Assembly: GCA_002189035.1 (NCBI GenBank)
Contig: NEEC01000069.1
Location: 1 to 38,316, forward strand
Origin: Utricularia gibba
Taxonomy: Eukaryota > Streptophyta > Magnoliopsida > Lamiales > Lentibulariaceae
DNA length: 38,316 bases
Reading direction: 5' to 3'
Of this stretch, positions 20,989 through 30,750 are shown piece after piece. The notes under the pieces are model-generated. The model was not told the DNA's origin, did not search any database, and was given only the letters and a program-made list of their open reading frames with translations. Each line of letters opens with the position of its first letter. Position 1 is the stretch's first letter. Made by a program: the position numbers and the translations under genes.

Positions 20989-23039
20989 ATGGGAGCAGAA
21001 GGGGACAGCTACTCCAAAGACGTAAGTGTTCTTGTTAGGCCTTCGGCCAAGTCGAGGATCATAAGCACTATGAGATTTCCTTCTGAGAGCTGAGAGAATT
21101 TGGGTTTAGATGGGTGTGCTATTACATGAATTTAAAATGGTATGCATACGCATTCTAACTGAATCAGAAGTGAGTTTACAGGCTTCTGGAGGGGTTGATT
21201 TTTTCGTCTTGTTCTTCGCAAGAGTGAATTTTTTGTATCCTGTAAACCAGGTTTGTATGTGGCGGTTGTGTGTGATAGGAATTTGTGGACAATCGGACTG
21301 AAGAGGAGAAGGCAATCGACGCATGGCTTCCCATCACAGCCAAAAGAACAGCCAAATGGTGGTACTCTGCTTTCCACAATGTCACCGCCATGGTCGGAGC
21401 AGGAGTCCTCAGCCTCCCCTACGCCATGTCCGAGCTCGGATGGTAACCAAACACACTCCTTGTCATCCAAAAACCTCACGAATCGAATACTAAGAGTGCG
21501 ATGACAGGGGACCAGGAGTCACAGTGATGATCCTGTCATGGATCATTACCCTCTACACCTTGTGGCAGATGGTGGAGATGCACGAGATGGTTCCCGGAAG
21601 GCGGTTCGATCGGTACCATGAACTGGGACAGTACGCCTTCGGAGACAAGCTGGGTCTGTACATCGTCGTCCCTCAACAGCTGGTCTGCGAGGTTGGAATC
21701 GACATCGTGTACATGGTGACGGGTGGAAGGTCACTCAAGAAATTCCATGAGTTGGTGTGTAGGGATTGCAAGCAAATCAAGCTTACATACTTCATCTTCA
21801 TATATGCATCTGTGCACTTCGTGCTCTCCCATCTCCCCGACTTCAATTCCATCTCCGGCGTCTCATTAGCCGCAGCAGTCATGTCCTTGAGGTACCCCAC
21901 ATAGTGATCCGTTGTAGATTGAGTTTTTGAGGCTTGTTTGCAGAAGCCGATCACCATTCATTTACTTCCGGTGGTTGTTTAGTTACTCCACGATTGCCTG
22001 GACGGCGTCCGTGCACAAGGGAGTGCAGCCAAATGTGGAGTACGGCTATGCAGCCTCGACAACATCGGGAACTGTTTTCAACATCCTGAGCGCGTTGGGG
22101 ATGTCGCGAACGCGTACGCCGGGCACAACGTTGTTCTAGAGATTCAAGCCGCGATGCCTTCGACGCCGGAGAAGCCGTCGAAGATCCCCATGTGGCGAGG
22201 CGTCGTCGTTGCGTACATCATCGTAGCCCTGTGCTACTTCCCGGTGGCGTTCATCGGCTACTGGATGTTCGGCAACGTCGTACAGGATGACATCCTCATT
22301 TCCTTGGAGAAGCCCGCTTGGTTGATCGCCATGGCCAACTTATTCGTCGTGGTTCATGTCATCGGAAGCTATCAGGTACACAAAACCAACACATGAACAC
22401 ACCCACTGCTTCAGCTGTTCCGAGCTCAGCTGCTTCCCTTTCCAGGTGTACGCAATGCCGGTTTTCGACATGATGGAGACGGTCCTGGTAAAGCAAATGC
22501 GATTCAAGCCGACTTGGCAGCTCCGGTTCATCACACGAAACATCTACGTTGGTACAGTGCATCTGATCTCATCACTCCTCCATGCCCTGTCTCTTCTCCT
22601 GTGTCATCCCCTACGGTTTCTTGATTTCCAGCATTCACCATGATCGTGGGCATGTCTTTTCCCTTCTTCGGCGGCCTTCTCGGGTTCTTCGGTGGCTTCG
22701 CCTTCGCCCAACCACATACTTCGTAAGCCATAAACTGCTTCTGCACTCACTTTTGCCCCTCTGCACCTGTCTGAATCTCAAACCGCTGAATTTCGTCCAG
22801 CTTCCCTGCATCATGTGGCTCGCCATCCGCAAGCCCAGAAGATTCTCCCTGTCGTGGTTCACCAATTGGTAACTGCAGCTACCAATTCGAAAATAGGTTG
22901 CATTCACTGAGATTGTTCACTGAAAACAGAAAACTGGCAGATTTGCATCGTTCTTGGAGTGCTGCTGATGGTGATTTCCCCGATCGGAGGGCTCCAGCAG
23001 ATCATCGTCCAGGCCAAGAGCTACACCTTCTTCTCCTGA
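20989..23039 (+). CDS. LHT: Lysine/histidine transporter-type amino-acid permease (LHT family; two or three frameshifts)
   Basis: This is a plasma-membrane proton/amino-acid symporter of the AAAP family, LHT clade. Eight exons: 20989-21021, 21279-21442, 21508-21891, 21983-22375, 22446-22551, 22632-22722, 22801-22868 and 22941-23039. They give about 440 residues with about 10-11 membrane helices. Family blocks are visible: [67 protein letters not shown] and [14 protein letters not shown]. One G is missing in the run 22097-22100 ([12 protein letters not shown] expected), and one C at 22707-22709 (FAFAPTTYF expected). Exon 7 ends as TG|GTAACT and the best acceptor (TGGCAG/ATTTGC) leaves a TGA at the junction, so a third base, G, appears to be missing. 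With these bases every exon is in phase. Confidence 0.9.
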
Positions 23040-23559
23040 GAAAAAGGGGATGATGTCACACGGCGGCCACCCTCAAACGCCCATGCGCAGCATACTTTGT
23101 AGTTTCCATTGCTTATGCTTACGATTCACCAAATGAGAAATAGAATCTTAAAAGTATTATAAATATATGATATTCAATTTACTTGCATAAAATGAATATG
23201 ATATTTTATTTTTAGTTTTAGTTTTTATGTTGGGGTGAAAATGAAATATTTTATATATAATATATTACATGAATTTTATATCAAAAAGTTAGCATGATAT
23301 AATTAAATAGATAATAGAGTGTATATTAATATTAATAGATTGTATCTAAAATGTATTTCATGCATGTTTTTCTGATACATCAAATCATTAATTTCAAGAC
23401 CATGTAGATAGATATTGAAAGGTACATGCTACATAATATAGATAAATGAGGATACAAACTTGCAACACAAATGCCAGCCAGCCGTGTCCCCTTGGAAGCC
23501 GGACACTTGAGACACTGAAAGCTCTCTCTCTCTCTGTCTCTCTCTCTCTTCATCACACG
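23040..23559. other. LHT 3' flank, AT-rich spacer and leader of the peptide gene
   Basis: The stretch from 23140 to 23400 is very AT-rich with no gene. At 23520-23550 a CT-rich microsatellite (CTCTCT, interrupted by TGT) lies directly before the start codon of the RGF-type gene. Such pyrimidine-rich tracts are common in plant leaders. Confidence 0.6.
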
Positions 23560-24521
23560 ATGCCTCTCAGATTCTGCTTCTTCGTCTTCCTCACGTTCCA
23601 CATCATGCATGCATCTCCGTCGTCTCAGGCGGTGGCGGCGACGCCGTGCTTCCCCACCTCGAAGGTTCGTCTTAAACCAACACCCTTCTGCAAAACGTTT
23701 CTACTTTGTTTTCTTCACTTTTAAACTGACTCAGAACCCAAACTTCCCCGCATTCCATGCTGCCTGGTCGGAAAAGCCAACACCTGTCGCACACACAAGG
23801 AAACTGCTAACGGAATCAGGTTCTTCAACGCTACCGTCGCAACATTTTTCTTTTCTTTTTTTTTACGGCTGTTCTTTTGACCACATCTCCTACAGGGAAG
23901 AAGAGTTCACGTGATTGGGAGAATCAAGCAGCAAGATCTGAGGTACAAAAATCCACCATGTACAAAACAACGTATTTTTTCAACACACACCTGTCGAGTA
24001 TGTTTCTCTGATAGACGTCACCTCTGAGAGATTAGATTCAGCTCATGGGTCTCTCACTAAACCTGAGCTGGGTGGGATCGTAACCAAGACACCTCGGAAA
24101 CCCTGATCTCACAAAGCCCATTCAAAGTAGAAAAGCTAAAACTGCAAATTTGTAGCAACATAAGATATGAGCATTTCACCGAGGCTCATATATGGTGTAC
24201 TACGATAAAATGTGGACCCTTTACTGTACTCAACTCCATTCGCACAGTACATCAAATGGCAGGCATTCGCCTCTTCCATGTAAATTCGAGAGTGACATTT
24301 CTTCGCCCTTGTCTGATCACCTGCGCCTCCCTATACTTTTTACCAGTCTTCTCCTTTCTTAAACTTTTCCTGTGTGTGATTAGCGGAGCTCTTGTCAGGC
24401 TGGGGATTCGGGGCGAGGAGGAGGACGAGCGAGTATGATGCTGGACATGAATCTTAAGGATGAGGGTTTCTTGGCAATGGACTATCTGCCGCCGCGTCGG
24501 AAATCTCCGATTCACAATTGA
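23560..24521 (+). CDS. RGF/GOLVEN/CLEL peptide-hormone precursor
   Basis: This encodes a small secreted prepropeptide. RGF/GLV/CLEL peptides are tyrosine-sulfated 13-18-mers that control root meristem maintenance and gravitropism through RGI/RGFR receptor kinases. Four exons fit exact splice signals and phase: 23560-23664, 23735-23819, 23896-23942 and 24384-24521. They give 124 residues. Residues 1-25 form a hydrophobic signal peptide (MPLRFCFFVFLTFHIMHA). A variable propeptide follows, containing a basic RKLL segment. The last 13 residues are DYLPPRRKSPIHN and run directly to the stop codon. The Asp-Tyr sulfation motif, the Pro-rich core and the C-terminal His-Asn are the hallmarks of the family. 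The weakest part is the middle: exons 2 and 3 are small and chosen by splice sites and phase, so another exon arrangement is possible. Confidence 0.75.
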
Positions 24522-25061
24522 GTTGATTCCGGCGCTCCTGATAAGGAAGGCTTGGTGGATTAATTAATTACTCAGAAGTCTGCACTTTGAAGATCTGATG
24601 TTTGTGTCGAGTGGGGTGTGTCGATGTACTCGTTAAGTGATAAAAATCCGAACGTAGATATTTTTAATAGGAGATTTTTTTAATTGATTTTTCATTTTTT
24701 TGAAAATTAAAAAAAATAATTATTGAATTGTGAAAACCCATGTAACCTTACTCTGAAATAATATTCAACAAGTAAGAAAATCTTGATCTTTGTTGTACTG
24801 GGCTGGGCTGGGCTACAGTTGTACGGATTGGGTCGGTAGATGGAACCGTCGCGGCAGTTGAATCGATGGTCAAGATTTTGAAAAGGTTGCATCGGCAGTC
24901 GGCACCCTAATAACTGCAAACTGCCCAAAAGAATATCGAAGATAACGATGGGGAGCAAAACGAGAATCATGAAGAGGAACCGTCGCGGCAAATCGACGGT
25001 CAATATATTCAACTGTTGAGAATAAGTGCTGCGAACTGCCGGAAGAGTAACGAAGAAAACG
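24522..25061. other. Spacer and leader of the DUF7610-like gene
   Basis: The AT-rich part (24640-24770) holds no gene. GGGCT occurs three times in tandem near 24798-24813. From 24842 onward lies the first copy of an imperfect tandem duplication and an upstream ORF (separate entries). Confidence 0.5.
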
Positions 25062-25089
25062 ATGGGGAACAAAACGAGAATCTTGGAGA
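24842..25089 (+). repeat. Imperfect tandem duplication spanning the DUF7610-like start codon
   Basis: Two copies, about 24842-24975 and 24976-25089, share three blocks in the same order: GGAACCGTCGCGGCA (24842 and 24976), AACTGCC with flanking purines (24920 and 25034) and AACGATGGGGA-CAAAACGAG (24945 and 25059). The spacing between matching blocks is 134 bp at the left and 114 bp at the right, so the copies differ by an indel of about 20 bp. The second copy contains the gene's real start codon. Confidence 0.8.
24948..25019 (+). promoter_or_regulatory. Upstream ORF derived from a duplicated start codon
   Basis: An ATG at 24948 opens a 23-codon frame that begins MGSKTRIMKR, nearly the same as the main protein's MGNKTRILER, and stops at TGA 25017-25019. 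This is 42 bp before the main ATG. If the transcript starts before 24948, this uORF would be met first by scanning ribosomes. Whether the transcript includes it is not visible from sequence. Confidence 0.6.
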
Positions 25090-25595
25090 GGAAACTCGAC
25101 GAACTCGAATGCCAACTCGGAGTACGCTGCACCACCACCGACGCCAGCGACTTGGAGCAGCGCTTCTCCTTCCTTGAAAAAATCCTTGCCGCCGAAATCA
25201 CATCGCGGCCGGATAATTGCGACCAGTTTCACGAGATTGGGCATCGTATCGCCGTTCTGAAGGCCGCGTTTGTGGATCGGAGCGATCATCGTCATGACTC
25301 GCCGAGTTCCGAAGATTCAACCACTGTTTGCACCGCTTGCATACACAACCTCCAAACCGAAGACGCTACGGAACCGTGCAGCCCGAATTCTTCTAGCGTG
25401 GAGGATAATGCCGAAGCGGCTGCAGCGGCAGCGGAGTCGAAAAGGCCAAGGTGCCATGGTTTTCACAAGTATTGCGCGGTTTTCAGTTTCGGAGTAATGA
25501 TTGGAGCCATCTTGGGTGTGCAGTTACTCTCTCCAATCAACGCCCACTTCTCTGCTTTTCCAGATGCTTCTCTGTTTCTTCTTCCTCCTACTTGA
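25062..25595 (+). CDS. DUF7610-like coiled-coil protein with a C-terminal membrane helix
   Basis: This intronless gene encodes 177 residues. The N-terminal half is helical and charged (RILERKLDELECQLG, then LEQRFSFLEKILAAEI), as in plant proteins of the uncharacterised DUF7610 group. A Ser/Glu/Ala-rich linker follows. Near residues 140-165 a hydrophobic segment (FSFGVMIGAILGVQLLSP) can anchor the protein in a membrane by its tail. Function is unknown. I chose ATG 25062 because the frame further upstream has no ATG and the family starts with a short polar segment before the helix. The start region lies in a tandem duplication. The family assignment rests on recollection of the pattern and is moderate. 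Confidence 0.75.
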   Translation: MGNKTRILERKLDELECQLGVRCTTTDASDLEQRFSFLEKILAAEITSRPDNCDQFHEIGHRIAVLKAAFVDRSDHRHDSPSSEDSTTVCTACIHNLQTEDATEPCSPNSSSVEDNAEAAAAAAESKRPRCHGFHKYCAVFSFGVMIGAILGVQLLSPINAHFSAFPDASLFLLPPT

Positions 25596-25949
25596 GAGTT
25601 TCTGATGCTGAGCATTAGATTCTTTCTTTAGATCGCAAATACTAGGCACTAGTTACTGATAGTTGACTTCATTACTTGTTGCAGTACATGGCTAATGTGA
25701 AATAGATACCTAACTTATCACGTTACATTACCTGTGTTGGCTAATGGGTTTTACCTTTCGCAAAGCAGCAGCAACGGTTTTTAACGTTCTGTGCGTTCTG
25801 AGTTAACCAATGGGTGATGATGGTCCAATAGAGTTATGCAGGGTCTTCCAGAGGCCTGCGTACCAACGAATCATAGACATTTATGCACTAGTGACACCCT
25901 CTGAATCAATAGTTGGAGTAAGTTACCTTGGCCTGGTGAGGTACAAGGT
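25596..25949. other. 3' flank of the DUF7610-like gene
   Basis: No gene is seen. This stretch is probably the 3' untranslated region plus spacer before the decayed CDC50-like fragment on the other strand. Confidence 0.4.
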
Positions 25950-26195
25950 GATTACGCAATAGGAATGAGAAGGCAGCCAGACATTCCTTGGGAGTCATTG
26001 TTCCTCCCTATCCATGTTGTTGACATCACCAGATCCTTTATGACATTGAATCTATAGGGGTTATACTTGTAGTTGCTCCGATTTCCACGTTAATCTTGTC
26101 GTGCTTCTGGATGTCGGTTTCAATCCTTCCATATAACTTTTGAAATGCTGGAAATGCTGCTGTTCTCGTCCACACCAGGAGACCCTCTTGCTAGT
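25950..26195 (-). pseudogene. Decayed fragment of an ALIS/CDC50 (LEM3) family gene
   Basis: ALIS/CDC50 proteins are the beta subunits of P4-ATPase lipid flippases. On the minus strand, below a TAG at 26191-26193, the frame reads EGLLVWTRTAAFPAFQKLYG, then RIETDIQKHDKINVEIGA. After a one-base shift near 26068 it continues NYKYNPYRFNVIKDLVMSTT and WIGRNND. This matches the family's C-terminal ectodomain block (VW-RTAA-P-F-KLYG-IE...NY--Y-F...LVLSTT-W-G--ND) in order and spacing. The following final membrane helix was not found, and the central ectodomain and first helix are not seen upstream. I call it a truncated pseudogene. A start-like exon at 26968 (MSSENGVGTSIPLSSKK) resembles the family's N-terminus only weakly. 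Confidence 0.6.
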
Positions 26196-26955
26196 TCAAC
26201 TGCTGCACTGCATGCAACCCTTCGAAACAGAAGGATACTTCATTCAAAGTGTTGTTGGAGGAAACTTCGAGGAATACTCTCATCAAGTTGTCCACCCCCA
26301 ATTCAAATAGAGTAGGAAATCGAAATGAAATAAAAAGATCATCGGGATTTGAGTTCGGGATGCGCGCCTCTTCGCTGTGCTTGTCATCCTGAATAAATTC
26401 AATCCTCTTCCCGTTCACTTCATGACGATCTTGAACACTTGCGGAGATGCATCCTACAAGTATAGAAATCCAACATTACAGACATTGAAATCCATCTAAA
26501 AGTGCACAACAAACAGCATCTGAACAATGTATCCAAGAACATTCAAGTGTAGAAACCTCAGAATAGCGTAGTCTAAAGTTTTAAAACTATTCACATGGAG
26601 AGACAGAAGATTATGTAGAGATTCACATAATCAGAAGTAGACAAGTAGCTCAGGCCGATCAGAATACGCGTCACGCCAAGAACTATAAGAATTGACATGA
26701 TCCGAACATTAAACAATCAAAGAATATACAAAAGAAACGAACATCTAGGAAGAGCAATGCGTGAGCAAAAACAATATACCAGATGTTCTAAGGACCTTCA
26801 TTCAAAAGCGAAACAGATTCATCACAGAAGTACTGATCCGAGGCGTCGATTTTGAATACGTCTGAAATCATAGAAAATAAGGAAAAACAAATACCTCTAG
26901 CCTCTACGCTTCTCCGATTTCTTGGAAGACAATGGAATGGAGGTTCCAACCCCAT
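26191..26955 (-). CDS. Hypothetical two-exon ORF, unrecognised
   Basis: Exons 26955-26895 and 26453-26191, joined across a GTATTT donor and a TTGTAG acceptor, make a 107-residue open frame beginning MGLEPPFHCLPRNRR. The second exon encodes a well-mixed sequence (SEEARIPNSNPDDLFISFRF, LGVDNLMRVFLEVSSNN) that does not look like chance translation. I do not recognise a family. It ends at the TAG that starts the CDC50-like remnant, so it may be part of a broken or chimeric transcript. An earlier ATG at 26968 opens an overlapping short frame (23 codons). Upstream, a CCAAT and a TATAAA-like element near 27060-27075 on this strand suggest a promoter. Confidence 0.35.
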
Positions 26956-26968
26956 TTTCAGAGCTCAT

Positions 26969-27527
26969 CTTGAAGAATCGGGAGGAAGGCGCTCGATGGT
27001 AGAGACTAGTTGAAGAATCGCGATCCGTACTGTTGAAAGAGGCGGGCGGGGTTGCCGCTAATTGGTTTATATTTCTGGGCTTGTGTTTGATTGGGCTGAT
27101 TTTGGGTCACCTGGACGGTGGTCCATGAACGTCCGATAAAATTATTATTTTTTGGATTAAATAGACTTACTGTACTGCGCAGAAATCACATGCGCCTGCA
27201 AAGGGAATCAATCTCTTTTTGTCGTGGATATCCAAATTTTATTAAATAATAAAAAAGGGAAATCCTTAATCCGTAATCAATAGGCCCTTTTTCGTCCAAA
27301 TATGTTTATTTCAAAACCGCGGCGAAACACAAACGCAATCATTGACCTCACTATTGGAACCAGGGATGACGCATTTACCCCTAGTTTTTTACTGGAATTC
27401 CAGCTGCGCCCCCTATAATCAGCCGGGGCTGGCCTTGAGAGATTTCTTTGTTTTGACGAGATCATCGTCTTCTACCCTCTCTTTATCCACATCGGAAAGG
27501 CGCTTTGTTGAAGTGCGATTTCGCAGA
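26969..27527. promoter_or_regulatory. Divergent promoter region upstream of BAG7
   Basis: This lies between the minus-strand hypothetical transcript and BAG7. It contains an AT-rich centre (27120-27260). No further gene is seen. The BAG7 frame is open without a stop back to an ATG at 27366, so part of this region may be coding. Confidence 0.4.
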
Positions 27528-28979
27528 ATGGGAAGATTTGAGCTTGTAGAGTACTCTCCATTCTATACTCTTCGCGAAACAGCTTCCGTTTTTGCAGCGC
27601 CGAGAGTTTTAGTTTCGAACCCCTTTTTCCAGTCGAGCGCCATTGTAGACGAGCTCGACTACGCTCTAGATCTGCTCAGCTTCCCATCCAAGCGCTCGGT
27701 TTTGGTTGATGACTTGGAGACTATAACCGATCTGATTCGGATCGACGAAACGCCGTTTCACCGGACCACCCTCCGCGTAGGGGCTCGCAGATTTGCTGCC
27801 CCTGAAGATTTATATTTACGAGCCTTGAGCGATAGGGTTTCAGCTTTGGAGCTGGGCTTTGATCGTTTGGTTTTGGCGGAGGAGAAGCCTCTAGATAGGA
27901 AGTACACTTGGACGGCGGAGTTTAAGGGCCCGGAGAAGGAGCGGAAGTACAAATTGGCAAGGGAAATTAAGGATGGGAAGAAAGGGAATGTTAAATGGAC
28001 CGCTGAGATCAAAGGGAAGAGCGCTGGCGGTTTACCCATTGAACACACCTACACCGTCGAGTTAACCGAAGGGAAGGGCAGTAAAGAGAAGAAGAAAGTT
28101 GACAAGTCGAAGGAGAAAGGGAAAGCAGTAGCTTCTACCTCTACTGCTCGTCTCATTGAGATTGAAGAGCCTTCAAGACATGGAGCCATTGTTCTGAGAA
28201 AGGTTCCTCCTTTTTCTTTAGCTTTTCTGCTTTCGTGCAAGCAAATATGTGGGAAATTCCTGCCATTGAGATCTATGATTCATTGCGAAAATTCGCCGCT
28301 TTAGAAATATCTAGATCTGGTGTTGATTCATATAGAAATTGCATTACTGAGATTTTGTGCGTAATTTGTTGGTATGGCGCTTGAAGCTTGACGTTTGGAT
28401 GGTTTTGAAATAAATGGCAGGCTTTTGTTAAGAGAAGGGGCACCGTGAAAGAACTATCTCTGCAAGATTCAGCAGCTCTGATTCAGAGGACATTCAGGGC
28501 TTACCTTATCCGGAGGTCTCAGGCGCTACGTGCATTAAGGGAACTTGCTATAGCCAAGAACAAGTTGAAGGAGATCAGATCTTTCTTCAACAACTTCACT
28601 TACCGTCGCCGTCTCGTGAAGGATGCTGAAGAGCGCCAGCGGTTTTCTGAAAAGATCATCGTCTTGCTTCTCACCGTTGACGCCATTGAGGTAACACAAT
28701 TAAACAACACATTTGCTGCTTCATGTTCAAACTTTAAACTACTAAACGTGAGCGAGACATTTGTCTTTGAATCAGGGTGCTGATCTGATGGTCCGAGCTG
28801 CTAAAAAATCGATGGTGGACGAGCTTGAGACGATTCTCGACATCGTGGATCCACAGCCTACTGGGAAGTATCTTTCAGTCCGGAGGAGAACATTCAACAT
28901 GCCGGATCCCACAATCAACAAGGAGCTTGCTGCTGGTGTTGCTGAGGTTGTTCACATGCTTGAAGAAGAGGCGAGTTGA
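27528..28979 (+). CDS. BAG7: BAG family molecular chaperone regulator 7
   Basis: Plant BAG7 binds HSP70-class chaperones (BiP in the ER), has a calmodulin-binding IQ motif and acts in the unfolded-protein and heat responses. Three exons (27528-28202, 28421-28690, 28776-28979) give 382 residues, somewhat shorter than the Arabidopsis protein. Family landmarks are ALSDRVSALELGFDRLV, DRKYTWTAEFKG, the IQ motif AALIQRTFRAYLIRRSQALR near residues 243-263, and the BAG helices (LAIAKNKLKEIRSFF, EERQRFSEKIIVLLLTVDAIE, DELETILDIVDPQP). The lysine-rich linker (KGSKEKKKVDKSKEKGK) may contain a nuclear localisation signal. I start at 27528 because MGRFELVEYSP aligns with the family's start. The same frame is open to ATG 27366, which would add 54 residues. 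Frame is intact. Confidence 0.92.
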
Positions 28980-29270
28980 GCAGTATGTTGTGTTTGTTTC
29001 TCCTCCATTTATGCTTCCTCTTTTATCAGGAGAGACTGCGTAGAGTTGCTGGTAACGTCCAGTAACTTCAGTCTGCATTTTCTGCGGATTTGTGTTCTTG
29101 TTTGACATCCCAACTCTTGTTTTCATTAATTTCCTCAGAACTTGGGTATGGTTTTCCTGAATCACTTTTGATTACATATATATTCCTATCTTGGTAAGGG
29201 TCTCTGTGGATGAGGGCCCGATTACAGCACCGCCGGTGCAACTAAGCAAAGGAAAACGGAAAACACCACC

Positions 29271-29834
29271 TCAATAGTGGCGATTGCAGAGCGCAAGGGC
29301 GTTACTGGTGACACGAACGGTGTTCAGCATCCACGCCTGCACGGATCTCTTCGGCCGGCCATCCAAAGCTCGACCCGAAAACCCATCCATACAAGTGTTA
29401 TAATCCGTGAGCGCGGTACTGACCCACGTCTGCACATTGCTCATCCTCCACGACAGCTCGGATCCCTTGACCCGCCCGGCGATCTTCATCTCCTCGATCG
29501 ATTTGCTCAGCCGATCCTTGCTATCCGCCAGCAGTTCCACGCAATCCCGCGCGGCGGCACGTTCCTGTGGCTTCAGCCCAGGGAGCTTCGCCAATTTCGA
29601 AATGAACACCTCCGCCGATTGGGCTGTCTGCAAACTGACGGCAAGAGCGGCGGAGGCGATTTGCTGCGGATTCCTCTGTATGGCGGAGGAATGGCTGAGC
29701 AGTGATCGCACGCAGATGATCGGGTATCTCGTGGCGCGGCACGATTGAACGATGAAGCTTGACTGCGACGCCGCTGCAATACCAAAAATGCAGAAGAAGC
29801 AAAGGAGCAAAGGGAAAGACGAAGCAGCAGCCAT
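29271..29834 (-). CDS. Pectin methylesterase/invertase inhibitor domain protein
   Basis: PMEI-domain proteins are secreted four-helix-bundle inhibitors of pectin methylesterases or invertases in the cell wall. This intronless gene encodes 187 residues: a signal peptide (residues 1-23, LLLCFFCIFGIAAAS), then the domain with its conserved cysteines C32 and C41 (SCRATRYPIIC) and C98 and C148 (RDCVELL, YNTCMDG), plus C183 near the end. Target enzyme cannot be told from sequence. I start at MAAASS (29834) because the frame upstream lacks an ATG in plant context and this Met begins the signal peptide. A TATA element (TATATAAT) lies at 29903-29910 on this strand. It converges with BAG7; the stop codons are 291 bp apart. 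Confidence 0.92.
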   Translation of the reverse strand: MAAASSFPLLLCFFCIFGIAAASQSSFIVQSCRATRYPIICVRSLLSHSSAIQRNPQQIASAALAVSLQTAQSAEVFISKLAKLPGLKPQERAAARDCVELLADSKDRLSKSIEEMKIAGRVKGSELSWRMSNVQTWVSTALTDYNTCMDGFSGRALDGRPKRSVQAWMLNTVRVTSNALALCNRHY

Positions 29835-29902
29835 TTTCTTCCTCTCCACACCAACTTCCCCTTTCCTCCTCGCCGCTGCAAACAAACCTCCCGGGAGTCA
29901 CA

Positions 29903-29910
29903 ATTATATA
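29903..29910 (-). promoter_or_regulatory. TATA box of the PMEI gene
   Basis: TATATAAT on the minus strand lies 69 bp before the start codon at 29834, a usual distance for a short plant leader. Confidence 0.6.
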
Positions 29911-30750
29911 GTATTCAAGCACTGGAATTCTACTGGGCGTTGGCGGTTGGGCCCACACGTCGAGACTTTCCATTGAGTCTTCTTGATGGGCCGCTATTCG
30001 AGCATTAATTCCGGAATTTCATGGGCATGTCGGCCCTCCCACACGTCGCAGGTCCCATTCTTGGACGCCCCGACGTCAAAAGTGTGTCTGAACGCGTAGA
30101 TTTTCAAGGCCTGCTGCTGCTGCTCTTTTGTCACAGTCTTGGAGGCAACCTCAACAATTCCGGTAGTGTAGACTAGTCGACCATAGACGAAGACTTTGTG
30201 CACTTTACCTTTAAATCTATGATTAATTCGTGTGTTGCACACGATTAAAAATATACCATGTGGGAACCCCTCCCTCCCTATGTTTATATCACTACACTTC
30301 TTAGCTCCCTTGCGTTCATAAACCAATGTTTGAAATTCGACAAAATTTCGGATTTCAGATTTCGATTGAAATACCGAATTTCGCAATCACCCTTATTACC
30401 CATATGTATAAATTTTGGATGATGGAATTTAAAATCATGTTATAAGCTCTAGAATCAGCCGCCGGTGCCGTGAAGCCAAATTTCATGTTTTCATATATCT
30501 AGGGGATTGAATATTTCAACGTTATGGTTGTTCTTCATCATTCGTGAGCCTCTTTTACATTTTCTTGGCCCATTTTATAGTTGGGCCTATAAGAACAGTG
30601 CGGCCCGAATAAGTCCGTATCTCACCGACACGTTGTGTATTTTAGTACTCAAAAGTAGAAACTTCCACGATTGGTGGTCCATGCAGGTTGTCGAGGTTCG
30701 TCTGGTCAGATTAAACAGTATCCAGAGGGATACTTGTTCATTCATTGCCT
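29911..30750. other. Divergent region between PMEI and trehalase, with an orphan ORF
   Basis: On the minus strand 29994-30386 is an open frame of 130 codons whose last 60 residues (VTKEQQQQALKIYAFRHTF, DVWEGRHAHEIPELMLE) have a protein-like composition and a short CAG run. I do not recognise it and see no clear start. The region from 30380 to 30700 is AT-rich. The trehalase promoter and leader should lie near 30600-30750. Confidence 0.4.

Noticed and set aside
24707..25295. Long minus-strand open frames opposite the DUF7610-like gene
   Set aside because: They are antisense shadows. The plus strand has the family-like helical protein, and the minus frames show no recognisable domain.
29277..29973. 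Several overlapping frames on both strands over the PMEI gene
   Set aside because: They are shadows in a GC-rich gene. Only the frame ending at 29271 has a signal peptide and the conserved cysteines.
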